Of a stretch of DNA of 62,232 nt, positions 8,258 to 15,749 are shown piece after piece. A program made the position numbers and the translations under genes. Below the pieces are notes generated by a model. That model was not told where the DNA came from, did no database searches, and saw only the letters and a list, made by a program, of their open reading frames with translations. The stretch is from JAVBLG01 sp031553655 (lineage in GTDB: Bacteria > Desulfobacterota > Desulfovibrionia > Desulfovibrionales > Desulfovibrionaceae): NCBI GenBank assembly GCA_031553655.1, contig JAVBLG010000046.1:1-62232 (forward strand), given 5' to 3'. How positions within the stretch are numbered: position 1 is the stretch's first letter; each line of letters begins with the position of its first letter.

Positions 8258-9972
8258 TTTGATTTGGGCCTGGCTTTGCGCACCGCTTTGAAGTCGTCAA
8301 GCAGTGAAACAAGGCGTGTATAGTTTTTGCGTATCTCCTGACCGGCCGGGGTAAGTTTGGTTGGCTGAATCTTTACGTAATTGCGCGTCAGATAGCTGTC
8401 GGACAGCAATCCTTCAAGTATGGCTATAATGCTGTCCACCAGGGGCGCAAAATATGTGGAAACTTCAAATTTCAGCTCTGTAAGCAGGTCCACGGCTTCA
8501 GCCAGAGTTTTTTTGTAGCCGATCGATTCGCCCTTGAAACGCCGCTGGGCCAAATCTTCAAGAATATGCACCTTGCGCGCTTGCATTATATAGCTGAATC
8601 TGGAACGCACCTCGGCGTAAAGTTCTCTATGCTGCTCGAAAGCGGCGGCATGGTCCCGAGAAAACAGATAGTCTTCAAGCACATTGCGGATTTTAGCGCT
8701 GAACTCATCGCTGTAACCGATAAGGCGGCGCTGATGTTTAGTCATCCAGGCATAAAGAAATTTGAGGCGCTTTTCCTCGGTATCGGTATTTTCAACAACT
8801 TCCGTGCGCTTGTAAACTATTTTACCCGTGTATTCTCCGCGCACGATGTCGTTGAAGCGCAGGAACATATTGTTTGTATCTTTAATAATGTTCACATTTT
8901 CCAATACGCGCCCGGTAAGAGGATGTATTACCTCCTGCGAGGCTACGGACAAGGCGCGATCCTGACGCACGTTATTGTCATTGAAGCGATGCTGGCGATA
9001 TTTTACCCGTAAAATAACCACACGTTTTTCGCGATCGAGGAAAAAGCCGTCCTTGTCAAGGGCTTCAATAACCGGGTATTGATCCTCATCCACGCGTACA
9101 AGGGCTATTTTTTCCACATGCGGGTAATGGCGCGTTTCGCCGTCATTATAATAAGTGGTAATTGCGCGGTCGGTCTGTCCCAATACGCGCAAAAGAAAAT
9201 TTTCGCCGCATTTGTGCAGTTTGCGGGCAAAAATGGCGCTGGAGGTGCGCCGCTCGGAAACAATGGGAAAGCCGTACAATTCCATCAGGTATTGATAAAC
9301 AAAAATACGGTTGCGTTCGTACAGGGCATTATCGCCGTAAACGAATTTGCCTATGCGCATGCCAAAGCGTTTCAATTCGCTGTCGATGTCCGAAGGGAAG
9401 GAAGCAAAAATTCCGGCCAGGTGGAAAAGGCCGAAATTATCCTTGGCGATCACCTGGCCGCGATCCATGCCCAGAAGTTGCGGTTGCAGGGCAGGGTAGT
9501 AATCCAGAACCGAAAAATCCACATGGCCGAACTTTTGCCTGAAAGCGTCCTGAAATGCCCGGGGCAGTCGGGCGGTGAAGGTTTGCACGTTTTTAGATAT
9601 AATCTGGCTTTCCAGCGGGCAGGACGCGCCGTCGGTAATGGCCACGGCGTCCATTACCGGGTAGAGAGCGTCATATTGAAATACTTCGCTGAAGTAGGAA
9701 AGAGGCCGGGCCAGCACCACCAGGGAAAAACCAGGCAGATCCTTATATTCCCATATGTCGCAATCAAAGGAAGGGAGCAGCTCGCGCGGCTCCACCACCG
9801 GGTAATTGGCGGTTTCAAAATAAGGTTTGAGCAGGCCGTGTTTGATATGGACGGAATCCAGAAAGCGTTTGAGATCGGAAATAGTGGAAACGCTGAGCGC
9901 TTCCGACAATGAATACTCGTCTTTCCAGGGAAATCCGTCCTGTTTGAAGGCATTCTTCCATCCAATACCCAT
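8254..9972 (-). CDS. Unknown 572-residue protein, first gene of the rsmE-rarA operon
   Basis: I do not recognise a family. The protein is soluble-looking: no signal peptide or membrane segment. It is rich in charged and aromatic residues, with an N-terminal mixed alpha/beta region (1-330), a central stretch with several conserved-looking Arg/Asn clusters (KYRQHRFNDNNVRQDRAL) and a mostly helical C-terminal 200 residues. The gene ends with a 4-bp overlap into rsmE, so it is expressed with an rRNA methyltransferase and a fork-repair ATPase; that placement suggests a housekeeping role but does not prove one. The start has only a distant GGAG, 14 nt upstream. Confidence 0.8.
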   Translation of the reverse strand: MGIGWKNAFKQDGFPWKDEYSLSEALSVSTISDLKRFLDSVHIKHGLLKPYFETANYPVVEPRELLPSFDCDIWEYKDLPGFSLVVLARPLSYFSEVFQYDALYPVMDAVAITDGASCPLESQIISKNVQTFTARLPRAFQDAFRQKFGHVDFSVLDYYPALQPQLLGMDRGQVIAKDNFGLFHLAGIFASFPSDIDSELKRFGMRIGKFVYGDNALYERNRIFVYQYLMELYGFPIVSERRTSSAIFARKLHKCGENFLLRVLGQTDRAITTYYNDGETRHYPHVEKIALVRVDEDQYPVIEALDKDGFFLDREKRVVILRVKYRQHRFNDNNVRQDRALSVASQEVIHPLTGRVLENVNIIKDTNNMFLRFNDIVRGEYTGKIVYKRTEVVENTDTEEKRLKFLYAWMTKHQRRLIGYSDEFSAKIRNVLEDYLFSRDHAAAFEQHRELYAEVRSRFSYIMQARKVHILEDLAQRRFKGESIGYKKTLAEAVDLLTELKFEVSTYFAPLVDSIIAILEGLLSDSYLTRNYVKIQPTKLTPAGQEIRKNYTRLVSLLDDFKAVRKARPKSK

Positions 9973-10366
9973 AACGTCCGCTTTGTCTCCAAGGCTTTAA
10001 CGCGCGGCCCTTGTGTGAGCCGCACCGAAAATATTAATTTTCTTTATACATTATAATCCTATAAATTTCTACCAAATAATCTAGAGTAAATCTTGATTTT
10101 TGATTTAAGGGCCGACTTACAAGCACCGAGGCGTTTCTCAGGCAAAAGTCCGCTCAAGCTTACAGGGTACGTAGATCGGGTAATATCTGCTGTTAATCAT
10201 CGTAATCAGCGGAGTTTATTAATATGAATGAAAAGTATGCCATAACGGATTTGAATTTTGAAAGCGGTTGGCTGTTGCGAATGGTTATCGCCTCTGGTAT
10301 AGCAACAAGGCACCTGTATGGGAACAAGGAAAAGCCGGCAAAGGCGTCAAGCGGTGGAGATATACA
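9973..10366. other. Divergent intergenic region, 394 bp, with a possible structured RNA
   Basis: This space separates the minus-strand 572-residue gene from the plus-strand GAF gene and must hold both promoters. The part at 10110-10155 contains CACCGA (10124-10129) and CTCAGGCAAAAG (10137-10148), two landmarks of the glycine riboswitch, but with too short a spacing for a normal aptamer. GACTT at 10114-10118 can pair with AAGTC at 10146-10150. No convincing open frame is seen here. Confidence 0.4.
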
Positions 10367-11407
10367 ATGAAAAACAATTCGTTCGATAAGCATGTCCTTT
10401 CAATAGTATGCAGCGTTTTTGACGCGCACTCCGCTGTGCTTTTCCTGCCGGGAAACAAGGAAGAGGAATGCGATCTCGCAGCTTCGCACAGCCTTGGCGG
10501 CAAGGTGTGCTCTCAGCTTTCAGTGCCTTACGGCAAAGGGCTGGTAGGATGGATTTTACGCAATCATCAACCGCTCCTGGTGCCCAATTTTGACCAGCGG
10601 CAGAGCCGCCTGGGTTACTATGAAGGCGGTGAAGAGAGCAAAATAAAAGCTTTCATGGGTTGTCCGGTGCCTTCCGGGGGAGCTTTGTGCGTTGACAGCA
10701 CGCGGCAATACTCCTTTACAGACAAAGATCACAAAATTCTTCAACTTTTTGCCGAACTTGTTATTATGTCACGCCAAACAAGCCCGCAAGAAGGACCGGT
10801 GGGTGACATTCCCCGGTATTTTGCTGCCCTTGGTGTAATTCAGGACATGCGCTTCAGCTACAGGCGCTGGCCCGTGTTCCTGCACAATTTCCTTCGAGCC
10901 GTAGCCGAAGCTGCCGCTTTTGAATATTGCGCCTTCGCCACTGTGGACCCTGACGGAGAGTTTTATGCGATTGAAGGCGAATCGGCAAGGCTGCTGCGTG
11001 ACGGCAAAAATGAAGCTGTCTTTCCCATTGGCAGCGGTATTACCGGATGGGTGCTGCGCAATGAACAGCCGGTTTTTTCCGAAGGTGCGTCAGCCGGGAT
11101 GCCCACAGCCACAATTTTTGGTAAGCAGCCGGATATTCCGGAATTTCAATCAATAATTTGTATGCCGGTGATGATTAACAGATCCGTGCGCGGAGCCGTT
11201 TGCCTGGCTAACACCACACCCAAGGAAATGGATGAGCCGTTGCGCGGCTTTGTGCGCCAGGCTGTTGATTATATGGCTATGTTTCTGGAAAGTTTGTATT
11301 TAAAAAACAGAATGCGCGGTTTTATGGAAAAAGCTGTGGTGCATACCCATGGGCCCACTCGTTACGATCCGGATACGGCCCCCATGCCCAAGATAGAAGA
11401 AGAGTAG
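10367..11407 (+). CDS. Tandem GAF-domain protein
   Basis: This 346-residue cytoplasmic protein has two GAF-type sensor domains. The first, about residues 8-140, contains GKGLVGWILRNHQPLLVPNF. The second, about 175-325, contains GSGITGWVLRNEQPVF and ICMPVMINRSVRGAVCLAN. No output domain is visible, so it is probably a ligand-sensing partner for another regulator. I start it at the ATG at 10367 because GGTGGAGA lies 6 nt upstream; the open frame extends 33 codons further up, but that part looks like leader. It is followed after 78 bp by the inositol phosphatase gene. Confidence 0.8.
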   Translation: MKNNSFDKHVLSIVCSVFDAHSAVLFLPGNKEEECDLAASHSLGGKVCSQLSVPYGKGLVGWILRNHQPLLVPNFDQRQSRLGYYEGGEESKIKAFMGCPVPSGGALCVDSTRQYSFTDKDHKILQLFAELVIMSRQTSPQEGPVGDIPRYFAALGVIQDMRFSYRRWPVFLHNFLRAVAEAAAFEYCAFATVDPDGEFYAIEGESARLLRDGKNEAVFPIGSGITGWVLRNEQPVFSEGASAGMPTATIFGKQPDIPEFQSIICMPVMINRSVRGAVCLANTTPKEMDEPLRGFVRQAVDYMAMFLESLYLKNRMRGFMEKAVVHTHGPTRYDPDTAPMPKIEEE

Positions 11408-11485
11408 TCAGCGTAGTTACGAGCGCTTTTTAACCTTCGACCGCGTCAAAAAGACTTTTGTTTGCGATAAAAGGATCAGCGGTAC

Positions 11486-12292
11486 ATGGAATTTTTCGAT
11501 CAAGTTCTGAAAATAGTACGCCAAAGTGGTGAAATAATTGTTGACGGGCTTTCTGGACCGCGCCGGGTCCGGCATAAGGGACGCATAGATCTGGTCACTG
11601 AGACTGATCTGGCGGTAGAGGCCTTTTTAAAGGAAAAGCTTTCGGCCTTGGCCCCAGGAGTGGATTTTATGGCCGAAGAGAGCGCCGAAAACATCGAAAA
11701 ACCCAAAAAAGACTGTTGGATTATCGATCCTGTAGACGGAACCACCAATTTTGTGCACGGACTGCCTTTCGTGGCCACTTCCGTGGCCTTGTGGCAAAAT
11801 AACAGGGTTAGCCTGGGCATTGTGAACATACCCGCGCTGGGCGAATGCTTTTATGCGCGGCGCGGGGCAGGGGCTTTTAAAAATGGCGCGCCCATCCATG
11901 TTTCGGAAGTAAATGACTGCGGACAGGCGCTTCTGGCCACCGGTTTTCCCTATACCATACGCGAAGATATGGAAGTTATTCTTGCCTGGCTGCGTCAGGC
12001 CTTGGCCGCCAGCCAGGGAGTGCGCCGTTGCGGCGCTGCCGCTATAGATTTGGCCTATGTGGCGGCCGGGCGCTTCGACTCTTATTATGAGCGAGGACTG
12101 AAACCATGGGATTTTTCCGCCGGATGGCTTCTGGTGGAAGAAGCCGGGGGACGGGTGAGCGACATGGACGGCCGGGAATTTTCTTTCGGGCCTGGTATTC
12201 TGGCCAGCAACGGGCTGCTTCACGACGGTATGGTGGAAATGCTGTCTAAAACATCAAGCTCATCTCCAGTACTCGCGCCAGCCACGGAGTGA
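11486..12292 (+). CDS. Inositol monophosphatase family protein
   Basis: This 268-residue Li+-sensitive, Mg2+-dependent phosphatase fold has all metal-binding signatures: DFMAEES, the WIIDPVDGTTNFVHG motif and the C-terminal WDFSAGWLLVEEAGG. Members hydrolyse inositol-1-phosphate, or in other cases related sugar or nucleotide phosphates, so the exact substrate is open; SuhB is one possibility. The last 47 bp overlap tail-to-tail with the Nudix gene on the other strand. Confidence 0.9.
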   Translation: MEFFDQVLKIVRQSGEIIVDGLSGPRRVRHKGRIDLVTETDLAVEAFLKEKLSALAPGVDFMAEESAENIEKPKKDCWIIDPVDGTTNFVHGLPFVATSVALWQNNRVSLGIVNIPALGECFYARRGAGAFKNGAPIHVSEVNDCGQALLATGFPYTIREDMEVILAWLRQALAASQGVRRCGAAAIDLAYVAAGRFDSYYERGLKPWDFSAGWLLVEEAGGRVSDMDGREFSFGPGILASNGLLHDGMVEMLSKTSSSSPVLAPATE

Positions 12293-12785
12293 GCAGTTCG
12301 GGGAAGGTTTCTTTCAAGCCGGAGAGTTCGTCGCAATCCAGAAACATCGACTCGAGGGCAAGCGACGGATTGAGTGAAGGCTTGGCCTTGGCTGGTCCAG
12401 CCATAAAAAGATTTATTCCGGCGGAAGACGGTTCCCCCGGCGCGGCCTGAAGCGACGCCTTAAAGCGCAACGGGATATCATCAAGCCCGGTGGTCTCGGC
12501 CAGCACCCTGAGCGCGGCTTCTTCCACAGCTTCCGTGGCATGTACAAAATCAACCGCACTCAAGTCCCAGCAGCCGGGAAAGGTGGCCCGGCTTTCGGCG
12601 CGCCGCACGACACAAATTTTTTTTTTGGAATTATAAAGGGCCACTGCCACTGCTTTATAGGCAAGTCTACGCCTTCTGGCCTCATCTATGTCCATAACCA
12701 TAATCGGAGTGAAGGCGGAGTCCAGTACTTCGACCAGATTTTTTTCCGGGGGAATATTAAGATACGGGTATAATATTATGGACAT
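12246..12785 (-). CDS. Nudix hydrolase-like protein with a degraded Nudix box
   Basis: This 179-residue protein has the N-terminal layout of Idi-like Nudix enzymes: a first strand around VEVLDSAF, then ARRRRLAYKAVAVALYN, followed by the CWDLSAVDF segment. The Nudix box is only partly kept. In the region starting at AVDFVHATEA, the leading Gly is Asp, the REUxEE core reads RVLAET and one metal-ligand Glu is lost. Catalysis is therefore doubtful. Its start codon (12785-12783) lies inside the first codons of rimI on the other strand, with AGGA for its ribosome site inside rimI. The 3' end overlaps the phosphatase gene by 47 bp. Confidence 0.75.
   Translation of the reverse strand: MSIILYPYLNIPPEKNLVEVLDSAFTPIMVMDIDEARRRRLAYKAVAVALYNSKKKICVVRRAESRATFPGCWDLSAVDFVHATEAVEEAALRVLAETTGLDDIPLRFKASLQAAPGEPSSAGINLFMAGPAKAKPSLNPSLALESMFLDCDELSGLKETFPELLTPWLARVLEMSLMF
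12769..12774 (+). promoter_or_regulatory. Possible -10 box for a leaderless rimI transcript
   Basis: A perfect TATAAT ends 3 bp before the rimI ATG (12778). Transcription from it would start at or next to the start codon. There is no ribosome-binding site in front of this ATG, which fits a leaderless mRNA. The -35 region is poor, so this is tentative. Confidence 0.35.
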
Positions 12786-13242
12786 AAATATCCTGGAAGA
12801 AGCCAGTTTTATTCAGCTTGGCCCGGATGACGCCAAAGAAATCCACCGCCTTGAAGAGCAGTGTTTTTCCCTTCCCTGGACAGCCGAGCAATATGACATG
12901 GCCTTCGGGCAAAAATCCTTTTTCGTTTTCGGCGCGCGCCTGCGCGGGCGGCTTATAGCTTATGTTTCTGTATATCATACGGCCGATCAAATGGAAATAT
13001 TGAATTTTGCGGTGCTGCCGGCATTGCGCCGACAAGGTATAGGGCGTAAATTACTTGCCGTATTATTGCAATGTGGAAATAAAATTGGCATACTGAGCGT
13101 TGTTCTTGAAGTGCGGGAGCATAATGTGCCGGCCATAGCCCTTTACGAAGGTCTTGGTTTTGCTTTGTCCGGAAGGCGGCGCAAGTATTATGAGGATACG
13201 GGCGAAGACGCCCTGATATACAATTATGAGCCCGGGAAATAG
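12778..13242 (+). CDS. rimI: Ribosomal protein alanine N-acetyltransferase RimI-like (GNAT)
   Basis: This 154-residue GNAT enzyme transfers acetyl from acetyl-CoA to a protein N-terminus. The acetyl-CoA site is the motif VLPALRRQGIGRKLL. The RimI-type end is recognisable in LEVREHNVPAIALYEGLGF and in RRKYYEDTGEDALI. The open frame extends upstream to 12688, but family alignment starts at the ATG at 12778. This start overlaps head-to-head with the start of the Nudix gene by 8 bp. Confidence 0.9.
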   Translation: MDINILEEASFIQLGPDDAKEIHRLEEQCFSLPWTAEQYDMAFGQKSFFVFGARLRGRLIAYVSVYHTADQMEILNFAVLPALRRQGIGRKLLAVLLQCGNKIGILSVVLEVREHNVPAIALYEGLGFALSGRRRKYYEDTGEDALIYNYEPGK

Positions 13243-13298
13243 CCAAATTTCATATTATACTTATAATTTAAAAAGTAAAATTACAGGCGGGATGCGGT

Positions 13299-14054
13299 GT
13301 GAAAAAGTTGATAGCTGCCAACTGGAAAATGTATAAAAGCTCGGCCGAAGCGCACAATTGCGTCGCAACCTTGCTTGGCTTTTTGGGTAAAAAAGCGCCG
13401 GAAAACAAAGAGATTCTTGTTTTTCCCCCGTTTACCGCCATAAAGGCTGTTAGTGAAGTTTTTGCGGGCGGTTCAGGTTTTTTTGCGGGTGGGCAGAATT
13501 TTTACCCCGAGCCGGAAGGGGCTTTTACCGGTGAAATCGCCCTTGGCATGTTGCGTGAGGCTGGAGCCTCTTGGGTACTGGCCGGGCATTCCGAGCGCCG
13601 CAGTATTTTTGGCGAAAGCAATGAGCTTGTGGGGCGCAAAACAGCCTATGCCTATGAAGCCGGGCTGGGTGTTGTTCTGTGTATTGGCGAAACTCTGGCC
13701 CAGAGGGAAAACGGAGAGCTTGAACAAGTGCTGACCGCTCAACTTGAAGCGGGCATGGCCGGACTGCCCGTCGAGCTTGACGGCGCAAGGCTGGCTGTGG
13801 CCTATGAGCCTGTATGGGCCATAGGCACAGGCAAAGTGGCCGGAACCGGGGAAATAGCCGAGGCCCACAATCTGGTGCGGAAGATTTTAGGCAAAATTTC
13901 TCCCCGGCACGGCGCGGAACTGCGTATTCTTTATGGCGGAAGCGTCAAGGCCGACAATGCCGGCGGCATTATGGCTGTTGACAATGTTGACGGAGTTCTG
14001 GTAGGAGGCGCTTCACTGGATGCCGAAAAATTCAGTAAAATAGCGCTGGCCTGA
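13299..14054 (+). CDS. tpiA: Triosephosphate isomerase
   Basis: This 251-residue glycolytic TIM-barrel enzyme interconverts dihydroxyacetone phosphate and glyceraldehyde-3-phosphate. All active-site elements are present: AANWKMYK (Asn, Lys), GHSERRS (electrophile His), AYEPVWAIGTG (catalytic Glu and start of loop 6) and LYGGSVKADN plus VGGASL for phosphate binding. The start is GTG at 13299 with AGGCGGG just upstream. secG follows after about 140 bp. Confidence 0.97.
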   Translation: MKKLIAANWKMYKSSAEAHNCVATLLGFLGKKAPENKEILVFPPFTAIKAVSEVFAGGSGFFAGGQNFYPEPEGAFTGEIALGMLREAGASWVLAGHSERRSIFGESNELVGRKTAYAYEAGLGVVLCIGETLAQRENGELEQVLTAQLEAGMAGLPVELDGARLAVAYEPVWAIGTGKVAGTGEIAEAHNLVRKILGKISPRHGAELRILYGGSVKADNAGGIMAVDNVDGVLVGGASLDAEKFSKIALA

Positions 14055-14108
14055 TTTGGCGGGCCTCTGAAATATAAACTCTGAGTCCGCTATGTGAAGG
14101 TTTTTACA

Positions 14109-14169
14109 GCAGGGTTTGTCAATCTTTAAACCCTGCGCCCGGCACATGAAAATTTTTATGGCAGGGTTT
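14109..14169 (+). promoter_or_regulatory. Two mutually exclusive hairpins in the tpiA-secG spacer
   Basis: GCAGGGTTT occurs at 14109-14117 and again at 14161-14169, with the complementary AAACCCTGC at 14128-14136 between them. The middle segment can pair perfectly (9 bp) with either copy, but not both. The shared sequence around the two copies is longer (GCAGGGTTTGTCAAT, 15 nt identical). The second hairpin ends about 18 nt before the secG ribosome site. It may be a terminator of tpiA, an RNA switch, or a simple duplication. Confidence 0.5.
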
Positions 14170-14197
14170 GTCAATAATTTGATAGTTGGAGGAAATT

Positions 14198-14605
14198 GTG
14201 CAGACTTTGATCTTAACGCTGCATATCGTGGTATGTGTGTCTCTGGTTATTCTGGTGTTGCTCCAGGCCGGCAAAGAAGGCATGGGCGTCATTTTTGGCG
14301 GAGGCAGCGCTTCGGTGTTCGGCAGCGGCGGGGCCGGAGGCATTCTCTCTCGTCTTACCGCCTTCATGGCCGTGCTTTTTGTGATTACCTCACTCAGCTA
14401 TAACTATATTACCAGCACCCGTCCGGCTGAAGAATCCACGATTTTGGACGTGAAGATTGAAGACACAGCCCCGGCTGTTCCTGCCAAGCCCGCCACTCCG
14501 GAAGTTCCGTCAGCTCCTGCCAAGCCAGAATCTCAGGTGCCTGCCGCCCCCACGTCCAAGGCCCCGGCCTCTTCCGAAAATACGACCACGTCTACCACGA
14601 AGTAG
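14198..14605 (+). CDS. secG: Preprotein translocase subunit SecG
   Basis: This 135-residue inner-membrane protein of the SecYEG channel has two membrane helices, about residues 2-22 and 50-70. Between them lies the SecG signature LLQAGKEGMGVIFGGG followed by GSGGAGG. The remaining 60 residues are a Pro/Ala/Lys-rich tail ending in a Ser/Thr run, a low-complexity extension that is common in deltaproteobacterial SecG. The start is GTG at 14198 with TTGGAGG immediately upstream; an in-frame TTG at 14186 would lie inside the ribosome site. Confidence 0.93.
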   Translation: MQTLILTLHIVVCVSLVILVLLQAGKEGMGVIFGGGSASVFGSGGAGGILSRLTAFMAVLFVITSLSYNYITSTRPAEESTILDVKIEDTAPAVPAKPATPEVPSAPAKPESQVPAAPTSKAPASSENTTTSTTK

Positions 14606-14644
14606 GCCTCGCTTTCGGCCTGGAAATTTTTTTGACTCATAAGT

Positions 14645-14688
14645 GCGCGCCGTCCTTATATGTTAAATGACGGCGCGCTTGTTTTTTT
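14645..14688 (+). terminator. Strong terminator after secG
   Basis: GCGCGCCGTC (14645-14654) pairs perfectly with GACGGCGCGC (14669-14678), a 10-bp stem with a 14-nt loop. It is followed by TTG and seven T residues. Confidence 0.9.
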
Positions 14689-14701
14689 GCGCTGTCCGCA
14701 C

Positions 14702-14760
14702 GGTTCCTATCCGCCGCGGACGGAGTCAGTCGGTGGATAGAGCTGACTGTGGATTGAAAC
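14702..14760 (+). repeat. 59-nt dispersed leader repeat, copy 1 (upstream of smr)
   Basis: The same 59-nt sequence occurs on the minus strand at 27984-28042 with 54 of 59 positions identical and no gaps. This copy ends 12-21 nt before the smr start and reads toward it. Inside it, CTATCCGCCG can pair with CGGTGGATAG, and alternatively AGTCAG can pair with CTGACT. The 3' end is TGGATTGAAAC. Confidence 0.8.
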
Positions 14761-14772
14761 TGGCCGAGGAAA

Positions 14773-15639
14773 TTGAATAAAGTGAAAAATTCCGATGAAA
14801 ATAATGCTTTTGCCGACGTTAATCCCTTTTTGAACCTGGATCGCGCGCGTTTTTGCGATGCGGAAAAGCGTAAGGCGGAAAAGCGTAAGAATGAACCTTC
14901 CGCCGCGCGCCCCAAAGAAACTACGATAACCAAAAAGAAGGTGGCTGGGTGTAAAGTTGGCGAGGACGGCACAAATAGGGAGGGTGTTGCGCAGGCAACA
15001 ATGGAAGAGGAGGGTATTTCATTTGCGCAGGCCTTTATGGGCGAACGCGCGATTAATGACCCCGAGCGCGAGCGCGAGGCGGATATTTTTATCGAAGCCA
15101 TGATGGGTGAAGTAAAACCACTTAGCGGCAAAGGCCGCGACATTGCCCCGCGCGTTGTTCCTCGGCCCACACCACAATCCTGCGAACCAGGCCTTGATGA
15201 GTTGCTTGAAGGCAAGTTGGAATTTGCTGAGCTGCACAAGGGCGAGTATATGGAAGGTCATGTTATTGGCCTCGACCCCTTGATTATGCAAAAATTGCGT
15301 TCCGGCGCATACAGCCACGAGGGGCATCTTGATTTGCACGGCCTTAATGCCGAACAGGCCTTCATGACGCTTAGGGAATTTTTTCGGCAATCGTGGCACA
15401 AGGGCATGCGTATGGCGCTTGTGGTTACAGGACGCGGCCGCAACTCACCGCAGGGCATGGGAGTTTTGCGCGACAAAATGCACTTATGGCTCACCCAGGA
15501 ACCACTCAAGCGTATTGTGCTGGCTTTTTGCACGGCAAGGCCTTCGGATGGAGGGCCGGGCAGCATTTATGTGTTGCTGCGCAAGTTCAAGAAGAAGGGC
15601 AAAGTTTTTTGGGACAGGTTGCCTCCCGATGGTTTTTAA
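14773..15639 (+). CDS. Smr-domain protein
   Basis: This 288-residue protein carries a C-terminal Smr (small MutS-related) domain, about residues 185-285, with LDLHGLNAEQA, the TGRGRNSPQGMGVLR motif and GGPGSIYVLLR. Smr domains are nucleases acting on branched DNA or on RNA. The N-terminal 180 residues are charged and low-complexity. The start is uncertain: TTG at 14773 sits 3 nt after GAGGA, and GTG at 14782 sits about 11 nt after it. The gene has the 59-nt repeat directly in front. Confidence 0.88.
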   Translation: MNKVKNSDENNAFADVNPFLNLDRARFCDAEKRKAEKRKNEPSAARPKETTITKKKVAGCKVGEDGTNREGVAQATMEEEGISFAQAFMGERAINDPEREREADIFIEAMMGEVKPLSGKGRDIAPRVVPRPTPQSCEPGLDELLEGKLEFAELHKGEYMEGHVIGLDPLIMQKLRSGAYSHEGHLDLHGLNAEQAFMTLREFFRQSWHKGMRMALVVTGRGRNSPQGMGVLRDKMHLWLTQEPLKRIVLAFCTARPSDGGPGSIYVLLRKFKKKGKVFWDRLPPDGF

Positions 15640-15749
15640 TTTAGTATAAGCTTCAATACCAGAGGCTCAAGCAATTTTAGCTTTGTTGTAATATAGAAAA
15701 ATAAATAAACAATTTCCCCGAGCATAAGCTTCAGGCAGGCAGAAATAAA

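Noticed and set aside
10100..10200. Cyclic di-GMP (GEMM) riboswitch
   Set aside because: A stretch resembling GGTAGGTAGCGGGG exists (GGGTACGTAGATCGGG) but the rest of the aptamer is missing.
14702..14760. CRISPR array (because of the ATTGAAAC end)
   Set aside because: Only single, widely separated copies occur; there is no repeat-spacer periodicity and no cas gene in the window.
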